Below are positions 8,073 to 15,490 of a DNA stretch of 64,000 nt, in pieces. The stretch covers positions 74 through 64,073 of the forward strand of contig NZ_WXVU01000010.1 in the NCBI RefSeq assembly GCF_009900745.1, in the 5' to 3' direction. A program made the position numbers and the translations under genes. Below the pieces are notes generated by a model. That model was not told the DNA's origin. It saw only the letters and a program-made list of their open reading frames with translations, and made no database searches. This stretch comes from Chryseobacterium sp. c4a. Lineage in GTDB: Bacteria > Bacteroidota > Bacteroidia > Flavobacteriales > Weeksellaceae. The first letter of the stretch is position 1. Each line of letters begins with the position of its first letter.

Positions 8073-9108
8073 ACAAAGTATCGTTAGATCTTTCATTCTG
8101 AGTGGGAGTAGCCATTGCTCTTGCTGTTTTGATAGAATCAGCTACTTTTTCTCTGTTAGCTTGTTCTTTCAACATCTTAGGGACATCTCCTTCTAATAAT
8201 TTCGTTAGCTCTTCTACAGAAATGTTATTAGCATTCGGATCATCCAGAAGTTTTTTCCATGGTCTTCTTCCACCCCAATTATAATCTCCAAATACCATTA
8301 CTGCCGTTCCTCTTGCTTTTGTGGTAGCACCTCCCGGATTCAAAATCCAGGTATCTGCATAAGAGTACAACCATTGGGCATCTTTTCTCAATAATCTTAA
8401 ACAGGAATGTGAAGCCGGGTATCCGGGAAGAGTATATTCATGCCAACCAATCCCTCCAATATTGTGAATATTAAAATTGTAAGGAAGTTTCCACTCACTG
8501 CTGACTGTTGAAATAGACAGCTTCTTTTTCCAGTTGGCAAAAGTAAGTCCTCTTGTAGTTTGCGCTGTCTTTTTCCCCATACTCGTTGGCCCCCATTTAA
8601 TAAGGCTTCCATTGGAATAAACTGCAAAAGCCTGGATTGGGTAGGAAAAGATGACAAATTTTTTCACCCCGTTTAATACATCAAGCTGCATAGGAAATGG
8701 TGAGTAGGCCATTAAAGTAGTATCTATTTTAGCAGGAACCACCAGGGTGTCTGCATTCCATTTGCTTTTAGAATCCAATCGGTTTAAAGCTAAAATAGCA
8801 GTACGTTCCTTCTCGTCATATTTTTTGCTGAATTCTGCATATACAGAATCCCTCATTTTTTTATCTTTTGGAAGGATAAAGGCATTATAAAAACCATTCT
8901 CCTGCATCATGGGCGGAGCTGATTCTTTTTTAACCACAGGCACAGAATCCTTTTTTATAGAATCTTTTTCTGCTTCAGGAGCTTCAGAGGCAGAAACTGT
9001 ATCTTTAAAAGTATCGCTTATCTTTTCTATTTCTTTTTTACAGGAAACAAGAGACACTGCACATAAACAGGCGTATAGAAATGATTTTTTCACAGATATG
9101 TTCTTCAT
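8065..9108 (-). CDS. Lipoprotein L,D-transpeptidase (YkuD domain)
   Basis: This 347-aa protein begins with a lipoprotein signal (lipobox LVSC near residue 23), then a low-complexity charged linker to about residue 70, then a catalytic domain. The YkuD active-site region is at about 214-243: a His in GGIGWHEYT and, further on, SHSCLRLL. The usual motif is S/N-H-G-C-x-R; here Gly is Ser, but the nucleophilic Cys and the Arg are kept. The enzyme family forms 3-3 peptidoglycan cross-links or anchors proteins to the wall in the periplasm. A charged C-terminal tail (about 290-347) follows. The gene converges on, and overlaps, the two-TM gene by 8 bp. Confidence 0.85.
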   Translation of the reverse strand: MKNISVKKSFLYACLCAVSLVSCKKEIEKISDTFKDTVSASEAPEAEKDSIKKDSVPVVKKESAPPMMQENGFYNAFILPKDKKMRDSVYAEFSKKYDEKERTAILALNRLDSKSKWNADTLVVPAKIDTTLMAYSPFPMQLDVLNGVKKFVIFSYPIQAFAVYSNGSLIKWGPTSMGKKTAQTTRGLTFANWKKKLSISTVSSEWKLPYNFNIHNIGGIGWHEYTLPGYPASHSCLRLLRKDAQWLYSYADTWILNPGGATTKARGTAVMVFGDYNWGGRRPWKKLLDDPNANNISVEELTKLLEGDVPKMLKEQANREKVADSIKTARAMATPTQNERSNDTLSK

Positions 9109-9187
9109 AAATAAAACAGGTCATTTAGTTTGGCTACCCAGTACAAATATCAGACCTAAAATTGAATCCTAAAAGACATTCTGAAAA

Positions 9188-9206
9188 ATACCGTAAAAAA
9201 ACGGAG
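9188..9206 (-). terminator. Weak candidate terminator below the LuxR-type regulator gene
   Basis: A short CCGT / ACGG stem around a homopolymer loop, followed on the minus strand by TATTTTT. It is 16 bp past the regulator stop. The stem is only 4 bp, so this is tentative. Confidence 0.3.
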
Positions 9207-9221
9207 CTTCATTAGTTTTTT

Positions 9222-9980
9222 TTAAAGCAATTTGTTGGTTTTAGCATAAGATAAAGCCTCTGCAATATTATTTACTCCAATTTTTTCAAAAAGCTTTTTA
9301 CGATGAAATTTCACAGTATCTGCAGTAATAAAAAGTTTATCGGCAATTTCACTGATAGTCAGCCCACTGGCATACAAACTTAGGATCTCATATTCTCTTG
9401 AAGATAATTTTATCTTTTCTTTTTTCTCCCATTTATCTTCTATAAGATCATATTTCCAGATTTCATTAGAACCTTCCTTGCTGAGTACTACATTTCCTGA
9501 AGAAGTATTATTAGAAAGAGAAACGGCACACAAAGCTTTCCAGACCTGGCCGTCTTCAGTAAGAAACATAGGAGCAAGTTTATGATTCACCAGAATCATA
9601 TTTTTTTTACTATTAATAAGATAGAAATCATAGGAAATAGAATAAAGCTTTCTATCTTCTATTGGAATTTTATCATAGAATTTAAACCCTGCTTCGTTGA
9701 TCTTGATGAGCATTTCCACATCTTCGGGTTTCACATTTTGAAAATAGAAAGCATACCCAAGATTCTTTACTTCTTCTGAGGTTTTACCACATAAAAAAAG
9801 AGGGTTTTCTGAAACATATTCAAAACCTTTAGTCTGATAATTGATCACATACAAACTCTGGTAGGTAGTTCGGGCAAGAGCTTTCACTGCTTCCAAATAA
9901 TCTCCATCCTGGCTGAAATCAATGTCAGCATCTTTACTGACATCATTTTGTTCGTTAAAAAACCTTTTAATCTGTTCCAT
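9222..9980 (-). CDS. LuxR-type transcriptional regulator with PAS-like sensor domain
   Basis: A 252-aa protein. The C-terminal 60 residues form a LuxR helix-turn-helix (LSSREYEILSLYASG, then TADTVKFHRKKLFEKIG). The N-terminal 180 residues read like a PAS-type sensor (YVINYQTKGFEYVSENPLFLCGK). There is no receiver Asp pocket, so it is a one-component regulator rather than a phospho-relay partner; the ligand is unknown. The upstream region holds two near-identical 16-bp palindromes at 10005 and 10044, which are reasonable operators for a dimeric LuxR-type protein and suggest autoregulation. Confidence 0.85.
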   Translation of the reverse strand: MEQIKRFFNEQNDVSKDADIDFSQDGDYLEAVKALARTTYQSLYVINYQTKGFEYVSENPLFLCGKTSEEVKNLGYAFYFQNVKPEDVEMLIKINEAGFKFYDKIPIEDRKLYSISYDFYLINSKKNMILVNHKLAPMFLTEDGQVWKALCAVSLSNNTSSGNVVLSKEGSNEIWKYDLIEDKWEKKEKIKLSSREYEILSLYASGLTISEIADKLFITADTVKFHRKKLFEKIGVNNIAEALSYAKTNKLL

Positions 9981-10004
9981 ATTCTTTTAAAGCTTTCTTC
10001 ACTA

Positions 10005-10059
10005 CTACACTAAAGTATAGTTTTTAGCTTTCATACCACAAATCTACACAAAAGTGTAG
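10005..10059. promoter_or_regulatory. Pair of 16-bp palindromes, probable operator
   Basis: 10005-10020 reads CTACACTAAAGTATAG and 10044-10059 reads CTACACAAAAGTGTAG. The second is a perfect palindrome with a 4-nt centre; the first differs at two positions. Their centres are 39 bp apart and both lie within 80 bp of the regulator ATG at 9980. Confidence 0.55.
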
Positions 10060-10401
10060 CAATTCTCAAAATGCTGTGATATACATTTGCAAATGATTTG
10101 CATGATTGTACCATTTTCCAAAAAAAACTTTACCAGAAAGGGTTTGGAGAACATTACATACAAGCTATCACAACAATGTCATCAATAACCATGATATAGA
10201 AGTTGCCAAAAATTCGGTCTAAACAAAGTTGATTCGTCAAGTTTTTATCGTAAAATAACTCAGACAATGACACCTAATTCAGACTAAATATTAAATAATT
10301 GACCGAATTAAAAAGCAACGCCAAACGATCAGCCTTTTAAACAGCATAAATCTCTGCTTTAAATTACAAACTGATCAACCACCATATCACTGATTTTTAC
10401 T

Positions 10402-10431
10402 ATTACTGTCCTACAAGGCAGTAATTTTTTT
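10402..10431 (+). terminator. Orphan plus-strand intrinsic terminator
   Basis: ATTACTG pairs with CAGTAAT, extended by CCT/AGG, and is followed by seven T residues on the plus strand. No plus-strand gene ends here. On the minus strand there is no U-tract after the hairpin, so it fits the convergent gene at 10467-10898 less well. Confidence 0.6.
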
Positions 10432-10466
10432 GTTCTATACATTTAATTATACAACTTCAGACTAGG

Positions 10467-10898
10467 TTATTGCTGCATTTTCTGACTGAAGTAAAGAGTA
10501 TTGAATTTAAAATAATAAAATACCCAAAGGGCAAACCAGGGCAAATTCACAATCAAAAATAATAAAATCATCTCCCTCGTAATGGTCAATTCAGCCACCA
10601 AAAAGAAATAATATCCCAAAGAAAGGATCGGAAGAAGTAACCAACATACACCGGATTTCATTCTGGTCTGAAATGGGTTTAAAAGCGATAACAAACTACT
10701 GAATGATACCATACTCATCAATACTATCCAAAATAGAGTAAGCCCATACACAACACCACTCATATCGCAATTTCTTGGATGTTCTCTCGCCGGTTCCCTA
10801 GTACAGCTCATAAATATAATGAGAAGGATCATAGAAACTACTGTTGAAACTAACCACGTCTTTAAAATTGATAATAAAATGTACTTCTTTTTTGACAT
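10467..10898 (-). CDS. Small four-TM membrane protein, function unknown
   Basis: A 143-aa protein with four hydrophobic segments (about 10-31, 48-70, 82-102 and 107-130) and short loops. Loop one holds several charged residues and two Cys near positions 32 and 44. No conserved enzymatic or transport motif is seen. It stands alone; the nearest downstream hairpin is at 10402-10425. It may be a lineage-specific inner-membrane protein. Confidence 0.55.
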   Translation of the reverse strand: MSKKKYILLSILKTWLVSTVVSMILLIIFMSCTREPAREHPRNCDMSGVVYGLTLFWIVLMSMVSFSSLLSLLNPFQTRMKSGVCWLLLPILSLGYYFFLVAELTITREMILLFLIVNLPWFALWVFYYFKFNTLYFSQKMQQ

Positions 10899-11016
10899 TC
10901 AACTTGGCTTTACTTGCTAAAATAATAATTACTATTCAATTTCACAAAAGCCTCCTTCTTTGTTTTTCTGGCTGATATTTAATAATTTGTTAAAGATACC
11001 ATGCTTATATTATCTA

Positions 11017-11024
11017 TAATTTTG
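11017..11024 (+). promoter_or_regulatory. Candidate -7 element (TAATTTTG) before a truncated gene
   Basis: TAATTTTG fits TAnnTTTG and lies 17 nt before the ATG at 11042. This suggests the truncated gene there once had, or still has, a working promoter. Confidence 0.4.
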
Positions 11025-11041
11025 ACAAAATATCAGTTATC

Positions 11042-11194
11042 ATGCTATACATCATTATGGTAGTTGTACTACAAGCACTTATCACCCTCACTTTATTACT
11101 TTATCTTATCAAAAACAGGGAATCTGTTCTGAATATGTTATTATTGTATATCGGAGTGGTTGCATTGGATATGGGATATGAATTAAACCCAAAG
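11042..11194 (+). pseudogene. 5' fragment of a membrane-protein gene, truncated by a mobile-element remnant
   Basis: The frame opens at ATG 11042 and encodes about 50 residues that include two hydrophobic stretches (about 3-22 and 31-45), as in the start of a membrane protein. From about position 11,195 the frame runs into the decayed transposase sequence described next and stops at 11233. The native C-terminus is missing, so the original function cannot be told. Confidence 0.5.
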
Positions 11195-11421
11195 GCAGAG
11201 CTTCAAGAAATTACAAGGAGGAGAGAAAGATAAAGTCCCTTATCACCAAGGAGCGGGCCTCACGACTGGAAGGGAGCTTTGGCAAAGAAAAGGAACATTA
11301 TCACTTAAGAAAAATTAAGGCTCGAACCAGAAAAAATGAAATACTTTGGATTTTCTTTGGTATCCACACCGCCAATGCCCTGGAAATTGGAAGAAGAATA
11401 CAGAAAGCACAAGCTGCATAG
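11195..11421 (+). pseudogene. Decayed transposase C-terminus (IS1182-like)
   Basis: From about 11,213 to a TAG at 11419-11421 one frame reads KSLITKERASRLEGSFG, then HYHLRKIKA, then EILWIFFGIHTANALEIGRR. This resembles the C-terminal block of IS1182-type DDE transposases (RxEGSFG with the catalytic Glu, then a W.FFGIHTANA tail). The upstream part is absent and the frame differs from that of the preceding fragment, so it is dead. The family assignment is from memory of the motif and is moderate. Confidence 0.6.
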
Positions 11422-11476
11422 AATTAAATTAAATACAGTGCAAAACTCATACTGATATAGATAAAACTAGTATCGC

Positions 11477-11630
11477 AAAAAGCTATGCTCTCACTTCATG
11501 AAAACTATCTCAATTTTGAGAAATCAGTATCAAGGAAATAAAAAACCGAGCAATTTTTAAAAAATTGCTCGGTTTTTTTATCTTTTTAGGCTTAGAAAAT
11601 CTTTACTTCTCTGTATTTTACGAATGTACC
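11477..11630 (+). repeat. Tandem direct repeat, copy 1
   Basis: About 154 bp from AAAAGCTATGCTCTC to CGAATGTACC. It matches the copy at 11695-11846 along its whole length, with scattered substitutions. Each copy holds one terminator hairpin near its centre. Confidence 0.85.
11543..11577. terminator. Terminator hairpin in repeat copy 1
   Basis: AACCGAGCAATTTT and its complement form a 14-bp stem, preceded by A residues and followed by T7. It could terminate in either direction. Confidence 0.8.
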
Positions 11631-11694
11631 TACATAGCATTATTTATAACACGAAATTCATCCTATCCGGATACATACAAAAACGATTATAGGG

Positions 11695-11846
11695 AAAACT
11701 ATGCTCCCTCTCCACGAAAAAGTATCTCACTTTTGAAAAATCAATACCAAGGAAATCAAAACCGAGCAATTTTCTCAAAAATTGCTCGGTTCATTATCGT
11801 TTTAGGTTTAGAAAATCTTTACTTCTCTATATTTTACGAATATACC
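11695..11846 (+). repeat. Tandem direct repeat, copy 2
   Basis: The second copy of the repeat at 11477-11630, separated by 64 bp. It differs by many single-base changes, so the duplication is not recent. Confidence 0.85.
11758..11792. terminator. Terminator hairpin in repeat copy 2
   Basis: The same ACCGAGCAATTTT stem as in copy 1, with loop CTC. The T-run is interrupted here (TTCATT), so on the plus strand it is probably weaker. Confidence 0.6.
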
Positions 11847-12088
11847 TTTTTAATTCTGGTAATAAACTATATCTTTTAAATAATCATTAATTTGATTAAG
11901 TAGGTTTATTACAATTTAGTGTTTGTTTCCTCACTTAAATGCAACTTTTATGGAAGTCCCAAAATATGAAACATTTTATTAAATTATTTACAATTCATTT
12001 CTTTATAATCACTCTTATTAGAAGTATCTAATATGAAATACAACTTTTTATTTTTTTCCATGAAGAGTTATTTTTGTTCTCATATTCA
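11847..12088. other. Non-coding AT-rich stretch
   Basis: About 240 bp between the tandem repeats and the Rhs remnant. I see no gene, hairpin or repeat in it. Confidence 0.5.
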
Positions 12089-12345
12089 TTAGATATTATA
12101 AATATATTCCTTGTAACCTTTAGGACTGATTTCTTTTTTTACCTGACCAAATCCATTATATTCATATTTGTACACACCGTTTGAGGGGTCATTGAATTCA
12201 GATTTTCTACCCCAAAGAAGTATTTGATGGTTACAATAATATTGCCATACTGAGCTTTAATTTGCTCTCCCGCGGCATTATAAGAGAAGTTAATAATACC
12301 GCTTTCATTCTCAGAAGAAATAACATTATCTAAAGCATCAGTAGT
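12089..12345 (-). pseudogene. Rhs/YD-repeat protein remnant, frameshifted and truncated
   Basis: On the minus strand one frame gives NFSYNAAGEQIKA and, after a shift near 12,212, another gives GRKSEFNDPSNGVYKYEYNG followed by FGQVKKEISPKGYKEY. These are YD/Rhs repeats typical of large flavobacterial Rhs-type toxins or adhesins. A stop at 12089-12091 follows directly after YIYNI, where an intact protein would continue into the next repeat. The gene is therefore a short broken relic. It reads toward the tandem repeats and lies directly beside the polyketide operon. Confidence 0.75.
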
Positions 12346-12363
12346 TTTCTTAGCAATATGTAG

Positions 12364-12407
12364 AATCCTGCAAAATTGACCACCCTAATCCTGCGAAAGT
12401 TTGCAGG
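12364..12407. mobile_element. Possible insertion-sequence end (IS21-like) at the operon border
   Basis: The block AATCCTGCAAAATTGACC is followed 23 bp later by AATCCTGCGAAAGTTTGC, so an AATCCTGCNAAA unit is repeated. Multiple short repeats of this kind are known at IS21-family ends, and the TGACCACCCTAATCCTGC string resembles those of Bacteroidetes. The second unit is also part of an imperfect palindrome (12390-12407) followed by T-rich sequence, so it might instead act as a terminator. No transposase gene is attached. Confidence 0.35.
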
Positions 12408-12472
12408 CTTTTTGTTTTTCAGTATCTACAAAACCTATATTGATTCCCAAGTGGATCGAATTTTCGAAAATT

Positions 12473-15400
12473 TTAACCGTAAATTGTTCCAAAAAAATGT
12501 TTGATTGTACCAAGCGATTTTAAGTCGGTCAGTATCATCATATGATTCGGAGTATCGAGTTCGTATAATTGGAAGTTCACAAATAGTTGTTCCCATTCTT
12601 GCCAATATAAACCGTGATCAAAATAAGTTTTATTCGGATCTATAGAAAAATAAGGTCTTAATTCTCCTAGAAATAGTCCGCTCTGATTGCGAAAATAATA
12701 ACATGTTAACTCTTCAGGTCTAAGGAGTGGCTTGACCACATAAGAGCTAGCTTCGAATGCCTCTTGCACTTGTATCGTTTTATCAATCCATTGCGTACCT
12801 TTCACATTGTCTCGTATGTACCCTCGTTTATTGGCTATACTAATGAGCTGCTTTAAAAGATTCGCAGGAGAATGTCTTTTATTCAGTTCTTCGCAATGAA
12901 TGAGTTCATTGGATAACTTTTCAGGATCCGATTGAAGGCTCGTAAAAATCTGCATATTAACGGTTTGCAGCAATGCGTCTTTCTTATTGAAGGTTGCGTT
13001 TTTAAGCTCCGGTCCTATTAATGTATCCAACATAACTACTGACTCTACTTTGTCTCCCATTTCTTGCAATTGTCTGGTAACTTCATAGGCGGTAAGTCCA
13101 CCCAATGAATAACCGCCTAAATCATAAGGACCATTTGGTTGAATCGCTTTAATAATTTGACTATAATACGCGGCCATTGCTTGTATACCATTTAAAGGAG
13201 CGCGTTCGGTCATATAGCCTCGAGCCTGAATACCATAGAATGGGCGGCTAGAATATCGGGCCAAATCTTGGTAAATTTCAACACCGCCCGCACCTGCATG
13301 GAACCAGAAAACTGGTCTGCCATGCTTACCTTCATTAAGCAATACGAGTTCTGGAAACTGTGGCCAAGCTTTCGGCACAAAATTAACTTCTGCTTGTGGG
13401 CTCTGTGCCGGCAGTATTGGTTCAATATTTTTAACAGCCTCCACAATATCGTTTAGGGTGTTGCATTTTTCCAAATGTCGTACGGTTATTGCTGGTGATA
13501 TATGCGCTTGCAGTCTTTGCACTAATTGCATAAAGAGAATCGAATCCATCCCATATTCGCTTAGGGAAATACTTAGTGAAACCACATCCTCTTGAAGACC
13601 TAACAACCTGGCTGTCAAATTAATTACTTTATTCTCTACAAGCATTCCATGCGCCTTTGTCTCGCTTTCCTGAATAAACGAACCTAAATCGGGGGTAGTT
13701 TCTAGCGGGGCTAACCAATAACGGGCTTTTGAGAAGGAATATGTAGGCAAACTGATTCTCTGGGGAGTTTCTTGGGTATAGATTTTCCACCAGTCAAAGG
13801 CAAGACCTCTTACCCATAAATCGAGAAATTTGTTGTATTTTTTTCGTTTCAGCCATTCTAAAAGCGTTTGTTGCAATTCTTCATCGGTAGAAAATAAGGA
13901 TATCGTTTCCCCTATATTATCCGCACTACCTTCATAAATCTCCTCCAATAAACCCTCTAAATAGCCTTTTAACTTTATTGTTAATTCCTCTATTGAATCG
14001 GCTATAAATGCCATTCGCTCGGTCATCACTTCTCTTCCGACCTGCAAGGTAAATGCTATTGAGGGAAGCATATCATCTGAAGGCATTTCTTCATCCAGAT
14101 AAATCAACAACTGATGAGCGTAGGCCTTAAGGCTTTCCTTGGTTTTAGCCGATAGAACCACAATATTTTGCTCTAGCGTGTTAATCGGTGTGTTTTTAAT
14201 CGGATACTCTTCAATAATTAAATGTGCATTAGATCCTCCCGCTCCAAACGATGAAATACCCGCAATCCTTGGTAGAATCTTTTCTTGTGTATTTCCATCA
14301 AACTTCTGCACGTTCCATTCAGAAAGCTCTTGTTGAACGCTGAACGGAGTTTGTCCAAAATTAATCTTGGTATTCAATTCTGCTATGTTTAACGAAGGAA
14401 CTAATTGCTTGTGTTTCATTTGCAATAGTATTTTAGTTAAACCTGCTATCCCTGCTGCGCTTTCGCAATGACCGATGTTGGATTTGACTGAGCCAATTGC
14501 GCAAAACTGTTTTTCGGTTGTAGCTCTGGCAAATGCTTTACTTAGCCCGGCCATTTCTATAGGGTCTCCCAAAACCGTTCCTGTTCCATGCGTTTCTACA
14601 TAGGAAAGTTGTTCAGGTTTTACTCCTGCTCTTTCGAGGGCATCTGAAATTGCGCTTGCTTGCGCATTTGGATTCGGAACGGTGTATCCATTCGTTTTAC
14701 CTCCTGCATTAATTGCACTGCCTTTAATAACACCGTAAATATGATCTTTATCTAAAATAGCTTTTGATAAAGGTTTCAGCACTACTGCTCCTACTCCTTC
14801 TCCATCCACGAAACCATCGGCATCGTTACTAAACGCTTTGCATTTATCGTCAACCGACAACATTCCCATAGCGCAAAGGCGACTGTAATGAACTGGATCT
14901 ACGATAAGATTTACACCACCCGCAATAGCCACTTCACATGAACCTCCCCGTAAACTTTCGATTGCAAGATGTATTGCTGTTAAAGAAGATGAACAGGCGG
15001 TATCTACCGCAAGACTTGGCCCTTGAAAATCAAGAACATAAGACACTCGATTGGCAATGGAATGGAAACTGGTTCCGGAAGGATAATTACCGTTCATTAC
15101 GCCAACGAAAACGCCCACTTTCTTCTTCGCGTTTAATTCCTGCGGGGTATAACCTGCATCTTGCACAGCTGTATAGGCAATTTCCAGAAACAACCTTTCT
15201 TGTGGATCCATTCTGGCGACTTCAGTTGGTGCAATTCTAAAAAAAAGTGGATCAAATTTATCGATATCCTTAATAAACCCACCCCATTTAGTATAATGTG
15301 TACCCCATTCGCCCTTCTCATTGCTAAAGTATTTTTTCCAATCCCATCGATCTTCCGGAATTTCGGTAATGCAATTTTTTCCGGACTTCAGATTGTTCCA

Positions 15401-15490
15401 AAACTGCATCAAATTATCAGCTTGAGCATACTTACCTTGTACCCCGATAATGGCTATCGAATCTCTGTCAGCTGGTCTATGTTTTTCTTC
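12473..15490 (-). other. Module 11: KS-ACP-TE (chain release)
   Basis: KS with DTACSS, ETHGTGT and KSNIGH all intact, then an ACP (GMDS) and a type I thioesterase. There is no reductive domain, so the last condensation should leave a beta-keto group at the point of release unless the KS only transfers the chain. Confidence 0.8.

Larger units (their letters stand above)
9981..10466. other. Long intergenic region with operators and a plus-directed terminator
   Basis: No coding frame of note in 486 bp. It contains the two palindromes near the regulator start and a good plus-strand terminator at 10402-10431 with no plus-strand gene before it. The stretch 10,100-10,430 could therefore be a small RNA, but no family is recognised. 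Confidence 0.4.

Noticed and set aside
11477..11846. CRISPR array or riboswitch pair
   Set aside because: Only two long diverged repeats with terminator hairpins; no regular short repeats or spacers.
11565..11879. Plus-strand open frame of 104 aa across the tandem repeats
   Set aside because: It is generated by the duplicated terminator-bearing repeat and repeats its own ending (LGLENLYFS); no sign of coding selection.
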